Shown in pieces: positions 17,917-27,383 of a DNA stretch of 64,000 nt. Every line of letters starts with the position of its first letter. Position 1 is the stretch's first letter. Under the pieces are notes generated by a model. That model saw nothing but the letters and a program-made list of their open reading frames with translations. It did not search any database and was not told the DNA's origin. The position numbers were made by a program, and so were the translations under genes. This stretch comes from JAUILH01 sp965230535 (lineage in GTDB: Bacteria > Bacteroidota > Bacteroidia > Flavobacteriales_D > JAUILH01): contig OZ246010.1 in the NCBI GenBank assembly GCA_965230535.1, forward strand, positions 620,001 to 684,000, in the 5' to 3' direction.

Positions 17917-18927
17917 TTAGCTGATAAGTTGCACAAGCTCCCATAAAATTCTTGAACCGACATTGGCATCCCAATCATCCTCATAACCAGGAGCTACCTC
18001 ACACAAATCAAAGCCCAAAATCGTTTTTCCTGAATTTTTCAACTGATGAAGCAAGAATCTGATCTCTTCAAATTTAATTCCACCAGGAACAGGCGTTCCT
18101 GTATTTGGACACAATGAAGGTTCTAGACCGTCAATATCAAAGGAGATGTAAATCTTGTCTGGTAAATTGCCTATTATCTCGGACGACAACTTGGCCCACG
18201 GTGTCCCTCCCAATGTTGATTCCCTTACTTTCCAGTCGCTATAACACAGTATTCTTTGGTCATTCTGAATGCGGTCCATTTCTTCACGACTCAAATCTCT
18301 TACTCCCAACTGCACAAGTTTATTTACCCCATCCAACTCCAATACATTATGCATAATACTGGCGTGCGACTGCTCAAAACCTTCATAAGCAATTCTGAGA
18401 TCTGCATGGGCATCAATTTGAAGGATTCCGAAACCCGATTCTTGTTGTGCAATGGCTTCTACCAAACCAAGAGGCGCACTATGCTCCCCACCCAAAACAG
18501 CTACTTTTCTACCTTCTTTGAACAATTGGAGACACCTTTCCTTCAAGTTCTCTTTTAGATGATCCTGAGCGGCATTTACCTCTTCAATAAGTGCACTAAA
18601 CTTCTCAACAGATTCTCCATTTTCTAATGCCTGAAAATAGTTTTTCAGCTGTGCATTGTACTTATCGTTGAGTTTAACCCAATCTTCAGAAACAGGTAGC
18701 ATGTGCACCTTTTTATAGGCAGCATCTTCTACTAAAGGATGGAAAAAATCAAGTTGCGTTGAAGCCTCCAGAATAGCCTTTGGTCCTCTTGCCGCTCCCT
18801 TTCTGTATGACGCCGTTACGTCCCATGGTACCGGAATAATTACCAAATCTGCTTCTTCCAGACTCACTGGAAAGCCGAATATATTACCGTTGGAAACCCC
18901 TACTCCATTTGGATCAAACTGCGACAT
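17917..18927 (-). CDS. Agmatinase-type ureohydrolase
   Basis: Arginase/agmatinase/formimidoylglutamase superfamily, about 336 residues. Mn ligands are visible as GGEHSAPLG, IDAHADLR and SFDIDGLEPS. The long insert near residues 60-120 is typical of Bacteroidota members. The most likely reaction is agmatine to putrescine plus urea, because the gene is the second in an operon with the SpeD-SpeE fusion; an arginase-type reaction cannot be excluded. The ATG at 18927 overlaps the upstream gene by 14 bases (the longer frame begins with TTG at 18936). Confidence 0.88.
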   Translation of the reverse strand: MSQFDPNGVGVSNGNIFGFPVSLEEADLVIIPVPWDVTASYRKGAARGPKAILEASTQLDFFHPLVEDAAYKKVHMLPVSEDWVKLNDKYNAQLKNYFQALENGESVEKFSALIEEVNAAQDHLKENLKERCLQLFKEGRKVAVLGGEHSAPLGLVEAIAQQESGFGILQIDAHADLRIAYEGFEQSHASIMHNVLELDGVNKLVQLGVRDLSREEMDRIQNDQRILCYSDWKVRESTLGGTPWAKLSSEIIGNLPDKIYISFDIDGLEPSLCPNTGTPVPGGIKFEEIRFLLHQLKNSGKTILGFDLCEVAPGYEDDWDANVGSRILWELVQLIS

Positions 18928-20209
18928 GTTCTTCAATCATTGATTTAACAAAGTTAGGAATTGCAAAGGCACTCGCATGGATGTCTTCATTATAATACCT
19001 CAACACATTTGAAAATCCTGAATCCGCAATACGTTGATTAATCTTAGGAAGGTCCATGGCATTGATGTCTCCCTTTATCCCCCATTGGAAACTCCACATG
19101 CCCGTTGGATAAGTAGGCACAAAGAATAAATTAACCTTCGTTTGCTCTCTTCCAAAGATTTGGGCAATGGTTTGGTTCAGTTCAGCAAAAGCTTTCTCAT
19201 TGAATTTAGGCGATTCACCTTGTGCTACCAATATACCTGTCGACTTAAGTGCCTTATGACAGTTCTCGTAAAACTCAACCGTAAACAAGCCTTCTGCCGG
19301 ACCAACCGGATCAGAACCATCTACCAAAATCAGGTCATAAGTTTCTGCTGGCGCATTTTTAACGAAAGCAATGCCATCGTCAATAATCAAATTCAATTTG
19401 GGATGATCAAATGCTGCTGCTATGTTGGGTAAATATTCTTTACAAGCTTCAACCACTTTTCCATCGATCTCAACCATGGTGATCTGCTCAACGGTTTCAT
19501 GTCTTAATAATTCTCGAACGGTACCTCCATCACCACCTCCAATCACCAAAATGTTCTTTGCATTTCCATGAGCAAAAGAAGCCGGATGCGCAATCATTTC
19601 ATGGTAGTGAAACTCATCTTTTTCTGTAGTCATTACCATTTCATCGAGCGTCAACATTTTACCATATTTATAGGTATCCAAAATGCGGACTTTTTGAAAA
19701 TCTGATTGCTCCTGATACAAGACTTCTCCTGTATATCTTAAAGACAAAGCTTGAAAATCGTCTTTATCTGTGAACCATACATTGCGAGTGTATTTATCGG
19801 GGTTGATGTGACTCTCTGCCTGACTTCTCAACGATGAAATATCGAAATCCTGTCTTTCCAGTAAACCAATCGTTCCACGTTTCATTTCAATCGCAGAATA
19901 GTTACTTGCATGAAACTGATTCTTCAGGTAATCGAATGCTGCCCAGGTATCTGTTTCTCCACAGGTAAAAATATCTACTGCAGCATACCCATATTCCGGC
20001 CAGGTATGAATGGCCAAATGACTCTCCTGAATCACGACTACTCCTGATACACCATAGGGAGAAAAATGATGAAACGTTGAATTAATCACGGTCATTTCAG
20101 CTTTTAATGCAGCATCTACCATTCCTTTTTCAATGGTAATAACATCATTCAAAATTTCAGGTTTACATCCTGTAAACTCTACTAATATGTGGTTTCCAAG
20201 AGAGCTCAT
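18914..20209 (-). CDS. SpeD-SpeE fusion: AdoMet decarboxylase / spermidine synthase
   Basis: A 431-residue two-enzyme fusion. Residues 1 to about 125 are a class 1b S-adenosylmethionine decarboxylase with all key residues: S63 after E62 (self-cleavage to the pyruvoyl group), H68 in HTWPE, C83 in FTCG and S55. Residues about 150-431 are a spermidine synthase with VIGGGDGGTVRELL and LVDGSDPVGPAEGLF. The fusion would make decarboxylated AdoMet and use it to aminopropylate putrescine. An agmatinase-type gene follows. No ornithine or arginine decarboxylase gene is in the window. Homologues of the SpeD domain in other bacteria have changed to act on ornithine or arginine, so its substrate deserves a test. 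Confidence 0.93.
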   Translation of the reverse strand: MSSLGNHILVEFTGCKPEILNDVITIEKGMVDAALKAEMTVINSTFHHFSPYGVSGVVVIQESHLAIHTWPEYGYAAVDIFTCGETDTWAAFDYLKNQFHASNYSAIEMKRGTIGLLERQDFDISSLRSQAESHINPDKYTRNVWFTDKDDFQALSLRYTGEVLYQEQSDFQKVRILDTYKYGKMLTLDEMVMTTEKDEFHYHEMIAHPASFAHGNAKNILVIGGGDGGTVRELLRHETVEQITMVEIDGKVVEACKEYLPNIAAAFDHPKLNLIIDDGIAFVKNAPAETYDLILVDGSDPVGPAEGLFTVEFYENCHKALKSTGILVAQGESPKFNEKAFAELNQTIAQIFGREQTKVNLFFVPTYPTGMWSFQWGIKGDINAMDLPKINQRIADSGFSNVLRYYNEDIHASAFAIPNFVKSMIEEHVAV

Positions 20210-20273
20210 TCAATTAATTTTTTCGCAAAAGTAATCCAAACTTTACAATTTTCTTCTGCCTTTTAATGGGGAT

Positions 20274-21590
20274 TTGTATTATTGTTCTATCGGTACAATT
20301 TCAATAAATAAGCCTTTTAGATTCACAACTTTATTTTGGATAAGGTGGATTGCGATCTTACTATCGGTATTTATTATTTTCAATAACCACAGCAAAACCG
20401 ACTTTAAATCCTACCACGGAACTTTATGGGCTGATGCAGCTGGTTACTACCATTACTTACCAGCCACTTTTAAGTATGGGTATGAAGCTGACAAGTGGCC
20501 CGAAAATGCGGAAAACAGAATTGGGAATGGGTTTGAAGTACAAGATGGAAAAATCGTCAGCAAGTATTTTATTGGCTCTGCGATTCTGAATGTACCCGCC
20601 TATTTTGTGGCCGAAACGTTTTCCTCAGAAGATTCCGAATATGTTGGTGGATTTGATGAAACACACCAATATATGGTGTTGTTTTCTACGCTCATTTATG
20701 TGTTTCTGGGCTTGTATTTTCTCGAAAAAATCTGGAGCCATTATCTCAAGAAAGAGACACTTTATTTCCTAATTCCGATAATGTATATGTCCACCAATCT
20801 GCTTTATTACACGGTAGATAAAGGTGGCATGACTCATGGTCAATCTTTCTTCCTCTTCTGTCTTGCCTGGTATGGCTTGCATAAATTTTCGAAGGGAGAA
20901 AAATCATGGTTTTACGTATTTGCCGGAGCGACATCTCTGGCGGTTTTAATCAGACCGACGGCATTAATGGCGGTACCGTTCTTTTATCTGGTACTAACAA
21001 ATCATGAGGCATCTATCAAAGAAAACGTGGTTTTTTGGATGAAACGTATTGGGCTCGTTTTAGCGCATGCGGCTATCATGATCCTAACCTTCATTCCTCA
21101 ACTCTTGTATTGGAAATATGCTTCCGGCAGTTACTTTAATTATGCTTATGGAGATGAAGGGTTCGACTTCCTTAATCCACATATTTTGGAAGTTCTTTTC
21201 AGTCCTAACAACGGGCTTCTTATTTATACACCATTGATTTTGCTTTTTATACTGGCATTCTTCAAAAAGGATGGTCGAGCTAATTTGGGTCTGAATACCT
21301 TCGTGTTTTTTCTGCTCCTACTCTACGTATTCTCTTGTTGGAAATCCTGGGCCTATGGTTGTTCCCTTGGACAAAGAAGCTTCATTGAATACTATCCGAT
21401 TTTAGCATTTCCTTTGTTCATCTTTATTGACAAACTGGATATTTGGGACAGGAAATCTTACAGAATCTCGGCAATCACGGTTTTGCTCATTTGCAACATC
21501 CTCCAGGTAAAATATGTTTATGTGTATGACGATTGCTTTTATGCCGGAGACTGGGATTACGGTGCCTGGTTGAATATTTTGCAATCATAG
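20274..21590 (+). CDS. Multi-pass membrane protein, possibly GT-C-like
   Basis: A 438-residue integral membrane protein with about ten hydrophobic segments. After the first segment comes a non-cytoplasmic loop with LWADAAGYYHYLPATFKYGY, whose acidic residue and position recall GT-C glycosyltransferases (ArnT/PMT type), but the family assignment is only suggestive. The frame opens with TTG at 20274 and there is no ATG for over 100 codons, so the true start is uncertain but must be near this point. It is divergent from the polyamine operon. No partner glycan genes are adjacent. Confidence 0.65.
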   Translation: MYYCSIGTISINKPFRFTTLFWIRWIAILLSVFIIFNNHSKTDFKSYHGTLWADAAGYYHYLPATFKYGYEADKWPENAENRIGNGFEVQDGKIVSKYFIGSAILNVPAYFVAETFSSEDSEYVGGFDETHQYMVLFSTLIYVFLGLYFLEKIWSHYLKKETLYFLIPIMYMSTNLLYYTVDKGGMTHGQSFFLFCLAWYGLHKFSKGEKSWFYVFAGATSLAVLIRPTALMAVPFFYLVLTNHEASIKENVVFWMKRIGLVLAHAAIMILTFIPQLLYWKYASGSYFNYAYGDEGFDFLNPHILEVLFSPNNGLLIYTPLILLFILAFFKKDGRANLGLNTFVFFLLLLYVFSCWKSWAYGCSLGQRSFIEYYPILAFPLFIFIDKLDIWDRKSYRISAITVLLICNILQVKYVYVYDDCFYAGDWDYGAWLNILQS

Positions 21591-21612
21591 TTTCGCCCTT
21601 TTCTTATATTTG
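21579..21612 (+). promoter_or_regulatory. Probable trhO promoter
   Basis: TTG at 21579-21581, 23-base spacer and TATATTTG at 21605-21612, close to the Bacteroidota consensus. It overlaps the end of the preceding gene, and the trhO ATG at 21643 is about 30 bases downstream. Confidence 0.45.
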
Positions 21613-21642
21613 CGCAACTTCTAACTTATTAATTGATATAGC

Positions 21643-22674
21643 ATGCAACTGTACAATAAACTAAGCGCGAAGGAAAGAGCAGATTTAATTGATAAGGCCG
21701 GAGAGGACCGCCTTACCATCTCTTTTTACGCGTACCATAACATTGGAAACCCTCAGATTTTTAGAAACCACATGTTCATTCATTGGAATGAATTAGATGT
21801 TCTTGGAAGAACCTATGTGGCCAACGAAGGCATTAACGCCCAAATTTCCGTTCCCGCAAAAAGGTTCGAAGAATTTAAGACTCATCTGGATAGCGTCAGC
21901 TTCCTAAACGGTATTCGTTTGAACATTGCGATTGAGCAGGACAACAAATCCTTCTTAAAACTAAAAGTAAAAGTTCGTAAGAAAATTGTTGCTGACGGAC
22001 TGAATGACAACACCTTTGATGTTACAGATAAAGGGGTTCATCTTTCCGCTTCAGAGTTTAATGAAATGTTGGCAGACCCAAATACGGTTTGTGTGGATAT
22101 GCGTAATCATTATGAAAGTGAAATCGGCCATTTTAAAGGAGCTGTGACTCCGGATGTAGATACATTTCGCGACTCTTTAGATATTATTGAAGACGACTTA
22201 AAGGAACATAAAGAAGACAAGAACCTACTAATGTATTGTACGGGTGGGATTCGTTGCGAAAAAGCATCTGCCTATTACAAGCACAAAGGCTTCAAAAATG
22301 TTTACCAGTTGGAGGGTGGCATCATTGAATACACGCGTCAGGTAAAGGCCAGCGGAATCGAAAACAAATTCATTGGAAAGAACTTTGTATTTGACCACAG
22401 ACGTGCTGAGAGAATCAGTGAAGACATCATTGCTCAATGTCATCAGTGTGGTGCGCCATGTGACACACATACAAACTGTGCCAATGAAGCTTGTCACCTA
22501 CTATTCATTCAATGCGACTCTTGTAAAGAGAAAATGGATGAATGTTGTTCTGATGCCTGTAAAGAGGTGCACAACTTACCACAAGATCAACAAAAAGAGT
22601 TGAGAAAAGGCAAACACGCCAGCAACAAAATCTTTAAAAAAGGAAGATCTGAGGTTCTTAAGTTTAAGGCCTAA
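21643..22674 (+). CDS. trhO: tRNA uridine(34) hydroxylase (rhodanese family)
   Basis: A 343-residue TrhO/YceA family protein that hydroxylates uridine 34 at the tRNA wobble position, on the way to 5-methoxyuridine derivatives. An N-terminal acylphosphatase-like domain (about 25-115, RTYVANEGINAQIS) is followed by a rhodanese domain (about 135-235) with catalytic C199 in MYCTGGIRCEKA. The C-terminal part has many cysteines in CxxC pairs (about 265-310), fitting a zinc-binding tail seen in this family. The gene has its own promoter and is convergent with a small lipoprotein gene. Confidence 0.93.
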   Translation: MQLYNKLSAKERADLIDKAGEDRLTISFYAYHNIGNPQIFRNHMFIHWNELDVLGRTYVANEGINAQISVPAKRFEEFKTHLDSVSFLNGIRLNIAIEQDNKSFLKLKVKVRKKIVADGLNDNTFDVTDKGVHLSASEFNEMLADPNTVCVDMRNHYESEIGHFKGAVTPDVDTFRDSLDIIEDDLKEHKEDKNLLMYCTGGIRCEKASAYYKHKGFKNVYQLEGGIIEYTRQVKASGIENKFIGKNFVFDHRRAERISEDIIAQCHQCGAPCDTHTNCANEACHLLFIQCDSCKEKMDECCSDACKEVHNLPQDQQKELRKGKHASNKIFKKGRSEVLKFKA

Positions 22675-22737
22675 ACAGAATCTGTCTGATAATAAATTGA
22701 GAAGGTATTAAATGGAGTGTGATTAAATACAAGCTGA

Positions 22738-22995
22738 TTAATCACATTCCTTAACCTTTTCCATGTAGTCTTTGTCCTGAAACATTTTACTACATACGTC
22801 CATCTTTCCCTTGCCAATTTCAGCTTCAATTTCATCGAATTTCTTTCCTTCCTGAGCGGCTTTAGAAATTTGAGCAGATACCTCCTTGCAATCGCATGCA
22901 CTTAACTTTGGACTCTCTTTTTTATCGTCCTTCGAATCGTCCGAGCCACATGAAGTCAATACAACACAGGTCATTAATACAATAAGCTTCTTCAT
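22738..22995 (-). CDS. Small lipoprotein of unknown function
   Basis: About 85 residues from the ATG at 22995. A lipoprotein signal with lipobox LTSC (MKKLIVLMTCVVLTSCG) is followed by an Asp/Lys/Ser linker and a short helical domain with four cysteines (ACDCKEV, DVCSKM, KECD). The longer frame from 23013 is less likely because it places a second Met-Lys-Lys start before the signal. It lies only 32 bases after the icmF stop on the same strand and could be the tail of that transcript. No family recognised. Confidence 0.7.
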   Translation of the reverse strand: MKKLIVLMTCVVLTSCGSDDSKDDKKESPKLSACDCKEVSAQISKAAQEGKKFDEIEAEIGKGKMDVCSKMFQDKDYMEKVKECD

Positions 22996-23027
22996 AATAG
23001 TTAGTTTCTTCAAACCTACGAAGAAGT

Positions 23028-26000
23028 TTACATATTTCTACGGTACTGGCCTCCAACTTCAAACAAACAGTTGGTTAGCTGACCCAATGAACAATATTTT
23101 GAAGCTTCCATCAAGTGTTCGAATACGTTTTGATTTTGAATGGCTGCTCGTTGAAGATTAGAAATTGCTTCAACAGTTCTATGATCGTTTGCCGTATGTA
23201 AGTTACTCAGCATATTGATTTGATACTGCTTCTCTTCCTCGGTTGCTCTAATCACTTCAGAAGGTACGACAGTTGGAGATCCTTTAGAACTCAGGAAAGT
23301 ATTTACTCCAATAATCGGAAACTCGCCAGTATGCTTTAAAGTCTCGTAGTACAGAGATTCTTCCTGAATTTTCCCTCTTTGGTACATGGTTTCCATCGCA
23401 CCTAAAACACCACCTCTTTCAGTGATTCTGTCAAACTCTGTAAGAACCGCTTCCTCCACCAAATCAGTCAATTCTTCAATAATAAAGGATCCCTGAATCG
23501 GGTTTTCGTTTTTAGCCAGTCCAAGCTCTCTGTTAATGATTAACTGAATGGCCATTGCACGTCTCACAGACTCTTCTGTAGGCGTGGTAATGGCTTCATC
23601 GTATGCATTTGTGTGCAATGAATTACAGTTGTCATAAATGGCATACAAAGCCTGAAGCGTAGTTCTGATGTCGTTGAAATCAATCTCCTGAGCATGCAAT
23701 GATCTACCTGAGGTCTGAATGTGGTACTTCAACATCTGAGCACGTTTGTTTGCACCATACTTTCTATCCAAAGCCTTAGACCAAATTCTTCTGGCTACAC
23801 GGCCAATTACTGCATATTCCGGATCGATTCCGTTTGAGAAGAAGAATGACAGGTTTGGACCAAATTTGTTAATGTCCATTCCTCTGCTCAGGTAGTATTC
23901 TACATAAGTGAAACCGTTTGCCAAAGTAAATGCCAACTGTGAAATTGGGTTCGCACCAGCCTCTGCAATATGGTAACCCGAAATAGATACGGAATAGAAA
24001 TTTCTAACACCTTTGTCGATGAAATATTCCTGAACATCTCCCATTAAACGCAAGGCAAATTCAGTTGAGAAAATACAGGTGTTTTGTGCCTGATCTTCTT
24101 TCAAAATATCTGCCTGAACAGTTCCTCTTACTTTAGTTAGCGTCTCCGCTTTAATCTTTTCGTAAACATCCGCCGGCAACACCTGATCTCCGGTTAAACC
24201 AAGCAACATCAAGCCTAAACCATCATTTCCTTCCGGCAAATCTCCCTGGTAGGATGGACGCGTCAACCCTTTATCATCATAAAAGGCCTTGTAAGCTTTT
24301 TCCACATCAGCTTCAAGTCCATTTTCCTTAATGTACTTTTCGCAATTCTGATCGATGGCAGCATTCATAAAGAAGCCCAGCAACATTGGTGCAGGACCAT
24401 TAATCGTCATACTTACGGACGTAGCCGGGTGCGACAAATCAAATCCTGAATACAATTTTTTAGCATCATCCAAACAACAAATGCTCACACCGGAATTACC
24501 AATTTTACCATAAATATCAGGACGTAAATCCGGATCGTTTCCATACAAAGTCACGGAGTCAAATGCGGTAGACAGACGCTTGGCCGGCATCCCCAGACTT
24601 ACATAGTGGAAACGTTTGTTCGTTCTTTCCGGTCCACCTTCACCTGCAAACATTCTCGTTGGATCTTCTCCTTCTCTTTTGAATGGGAACAGACCTGCTG
24701 TAAAAGGGAATTCGCCTGGTACATTTTCTTGTAAGGACCATCTCAGAATGTCTCCCCAACCCTCATACTTAGGCAAGCTTACTTTTGGAATTTGAAGATG
24801 AGATAAGGACTCCGTGTGTGTTTGGATTGACAATTCCTTGTCTCTCACTTTAAAAGTATAGACTGGTGCTTTGTACTTGGCAACCTTGTCTTTCCAATCC
24901 TGAATAACCTGCCAGTTTCTTGGGTCAAGGTCCAGTTTATTGGTTTCAAAAGCTTCCGTTAAACCTTTGATTAATCTATCCTTGTCTTCCACCTCCATCT
25001 CAGAAATGGTATCTATAGACTTCTGAATGCCGTGCAATTTATTCGCTACCTCAACCTGCTTATTTACCCACTCGTCGTAAGACCTGTTGTTCTCAGAAAT
25101 TTCTGACAGGTAACGGGTTCTGGATGGTGGAATGACAAATATTTTTTCGGACATCTCCTTGGTAATCTCGAATTGAGATTGAAGCTCTGCCCCCGTTTTT
25201 TCTACAATTTTATCCATCAGGGATTTGTACAATGCATTCATCCCGGGATCGTTGAACTGAGAAGCGATGGTTCCATAAACCGGTAAGTCCTCATCCTTGG
25301 CTTCCCATAGATTGTGATTTCGCTTGTACTGCTTCTTAACATCTCTGAGAGCATCCAAAGCCCCCCTCTTGTCAAACTTGTTCAAAGCAACCATGTCGGC
25401 AAAATCGAGCATATCAATTTTCTCCAATTGGGTGGCCGCTCCAAATTCTGGCGTCATCACATACAAAGAAGTATCTGAATGGTCCATGATTTCAGTATCC
25501 GACTGACCAATTCCAGAAGTTTCCAAAATGATCAAATCAAATTTTGATGCTTTCAATATTTCCAAAGCTTCAGACACATGTTTGGACAAAGCCAGGTTAC
25601 TCTGACGAGTTGCCAAAGAGCGCATATATACTCTTGGGTTCTTGATTGCATTCATTCGAATTCTATCTCCCAAAAGTGCCCCACCGGTTTTTCTTTTTGA
25701 TGGATCTACCGATACAATGGCGATGGTTTTCTTTGGAAAGTCAATTAGAAAACGTCTTACCAATTCATCTACCAAAGAAGATTTACCAGCTCCTCCTGTT
25801 CCGGTGATCCCCAGAATTGGTGTGGTAATTTCTTTCGCTCTTGAATGGATATCATCAAGCAATGCAGAACTCTCTTCAGGAAAATTCTCCGCTGCAGAAA
25901 TGAGTCTGCCTATGGCATAAGGATCTTTCTCCTCAATATGATTGATCTCTCCATTTAAATTAGCTCCTGTTGGAAAATCACACTGCTTCACCAGATCATT

Positions 26001-26408
26001 AATCATGCCCTGCAATCCCATTTCACGACCATCATCCGGATGGTAAATTCTTGTTATACCATATTCGTGCAACTCCTCAATTTCAGAAGGCAAAATGGTT
26101 CCACCACCACCACCAAAAATCTTGATGTGACCAGCTCCTTTTTCCTTCAACAAGTCGTACATGTACTTAAAATACTCTGTATGTCCCCCCTGATAGGAGG
26201 TCATGGCGATGGCCTGAGCATCTTCCTGAATAGCACAGTTCACTACTTCTTCTACACTTCTGTCGTGACCCAAATGAATTACCTCACAGCCAGTGCTCTG
26301 AATAATTCTTCTCATAATATTGATTGCTGCATCATGCCCATCAAATAGAGAGGCGGCTGTCACAATTCTGATTTTATGTTTGGGTGTATATGGGGCTATT
26401 GTTTCCAT
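23028..26408 (-). CDS. icmF: Fused isobutyryl-CoA mutase (IcmF)
   Basis: A 1126-residue cobalamin enzyme combining three parts. Residues about 10-145 form the B12-binding domain, with DGHD and H25 as lower ligand. Residues about 195-420 form a MeaB-like G-protein chaperone, with P-loop GTGGAGKS at 204-211. Residues about 560-1120 form the (beta/alpha)8 mutase domain. In the substrate region the sequence reads GLFPFKREGEDPTRMFAGEG, with Phe where methylmalonyl-CoA mutase has Tyr, which fits isobutyryl-/isovaleryl-type substrates over methylmalonyl-CoA. It interconverts isobutyryl- and n-butyryl-CoA in branched acyl-CoA metabolism. A palindromic operator overlaps its promoter. The gene stands alone with respect to other acyl-CoA genes. 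Confidence 0.95.
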   Translation of the reverse strand: METIAPYTPKHKIRIVTAASLFDGHDAAINIMRRIIQSTGCEVIHLGHDRSVEEVVNCAIQEDAQAIAMTSYQGGHTEYFKYMYDLLKEKGAGHIKIFGGGGGTILPSEIEELHEYGITRIYHPDDGREMGLQGMINDLVKQCDFPTGANLNGEINHIEEKDPYAIGRLISAAENFPEESSALLDDIHSRAKEITTPILGITGTGGAGKSSLVDELVRRFLIDFPKKTIAIVSVDPSKRKTGGALLGDRIRMNAIKNPRVYMRSLATRQSNLALSKHVSEALEILKASKFDLIILETSGIGQSDTEIMDHSDTSLYVMTPEFGAATQLEKIDMLDFADMVALNKFDKRGALDALRDVKKQYKRNHNLWEAKDEDLPVYGTIASQFNDPGMNALYKSLMDKIVEKTGAELQSQFEITKEMSEKIFVIPPSRTRYLSEISENNRSYDEWVNKQVEVANKLHGIQKSIDTISEMEVEDKDRLIKGLTEAFETNKLDLDPRNWQVIQDWKDKVAKYKAPVYTFKVRDKELSIQTHTESLSHLQIPKVSLPKYEGWGDILRWSLQENVPGEFPFTAGLFPFKREGEDPTRMFAGEGGPERTNKRFHYVSLGMPAKRLSTAFDSVTLYGNDPDLRPDIYGKIGNSGVSICCLDDAKKLYSGFDLSHPATSVSMTINGPAPMLLGFFMNAAIDQNCEKYIKENGLEADVEKAYKAFYDDKGLTRPSYQGDLPEGNDGLGLMLLGLTGDQVLPADVYEKIKAETLTKVRGTVQADILKEDQAQNTCIFSTEFALRLMGDVQEYFIDKGVRNFYSVSISGYHIAEAGANPISQLAFTLANGFTYVEYYLSRGMDINKFGPNLSFFFSNGIDPEYAVIGRVARRIWSKALDRKYGANKRAQMLKYHIQTSGRSLHAQEIDFNDIRTTLQALYAIYDNCNSLHTNAYDEAITTPTEESVRRAMAIQLIINRELGLAKNENPIQGSFIIEELTDLVEEAVLTEFDRITERGGVLGAMETMYQRGKIQEESLYYETLKHTGEFPIIGVNTFLSSKGSPTVVPSEVIRATEEEKQYQINMLSNLHTANDHRTVEAISNLQRAAIQNQNVFEHLMEASKYCSLGQLTNCLFEVGGQYRRNM

Positions 26409-26424
26409 AGAGTGTGATTTGCTA

Positions 26425-26445
26425 CAAATATAATGACTTAGTCAT
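26425..26445 (-). promoter_or_regulatory. icmF -7 box with abutting palindromic operator
   Basis: On the minus strand a TATATTTG box (26432-26425) is directly preceded by the perfect palindrome ATGACT-A-AGTCAT (26445-26433). The icmF ATG is 17 bases further on. A repressor dimer bound there would cover the -7/-33 spacer. I found no good TTG at the right distance. Confidence 0.55.
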
Positions 26446-26525
26446 GATTTCCGCCTAAATAATAGCGGTTTTTGGGCTTGTTTTATCCAGACTTATTTGT
26501 ACATTTCTAAACGCAAATTTCTGAC

Positions 26526-27383
26526 ATGAAAACTAAGTACTTAGCTATTATTTCTCTGGTTTTTCTTGTAGCATGTTCTGATGAAAAAGATGAAAATTCG
26601 CCTGACAAGCAAAAGGAAAACGCCACAGTGGTGGACAAACAGGTTGTCACAGAGGATACCTCCGATATGGGATTCGATATGGAAACCCTCAAACTACCTT
26701 CCCCTCTTCAAATTGCATTACTTTTCCAACAAAGTGGATTAGAATACAGTGAGGGCTATACACTTTCAAAGGATTTCTATAACCAAATAGACCATTCTGA
26801 AAAGGTGAGTTTGTTATGTCTTGGAGCCTATTCTGCTGATCTGGCTTACAACTCTCTTCACCAGCAGGAAAGTGCTTCTTTTGAAACGCTCGACCTCATC
26901 AATATCATTTCTCAGGATCTTGGATTTGCAACTCATTTGAATACACCAGAAAGAATTCGGAGGTTTGAACAGAATATCCACAATATGGATTCCATGGCAC
27001 ATCTCATTGCGGATCTGGAATACGACATTGAGGGGTATGTGCAAAGCAACAATGAACAGCGCAGGTCTGTCATCATTTTTGCCGGGGCCTGGATAGAAAC
27101 ACTGGAATTGGCGCGACAAGCTTTTGACGATGAGGGAAACACCGATATTGCATATTTAATTATGGAGCAGCAACACATTGCTCAGGATCTTTTGGATTTA
27201 ATCAATCAGGAAGATGTGAGTAAAGATGCTTCTATGTCTGAATTAAGACCTGTGGTATCAGATTTGCTAGAGAAATTATCACCATTTGATTTGGAAGGTG
27301 AAGAGCTGGAGATTAGTCAGACCGATTTTGATGCCCTACTCTATTCCATTAAAAATGCTCACGAAAGAATTTTCCAGATATGA
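26526..27383 (+). CDS. Helical lipoprotein of unknown function
   Basis: A 285-residue lipoprotein with lipobox VACS (MKTKYLAIISLVFLVACS) and a polar linker of about 35 residues. The rest is strongly alpha-helical (LICLGAYSADLAYNSL-like segments, ETLELARQAFDDEG, YLIMEQQHIAQDLLDLINQ). It resembles a family of conserved Bacteroidota proteins without named function. It is divergent from icmF and overlaps the next gene by the 4-base ATGA. Confidence 0.75.
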   Translation: MKTKYLAIISLVFLVACSDEKDENSPDKQKENATVVDKQVVTEDTSDMGFDMETLKLPSPLQIALLFQQSGLEYSEGYTLSKDFYNQIDHSEKVSLLCLGAYSADLAYNSLHQQESASFETLDLINIISQDLGFATHLNTPERIRRFEQNIHNMDSMAHLIADLEYDIEGYVQSNNEQRRSVIIFAGAWIETLELARQAFDDEGNTDIAYLIMEQQHIAQDLLDLINQEDVSKDASMSELRPVVSDLLEKLSPFDLEGEELEISQTDFDALLYSIKNAHERIFQI

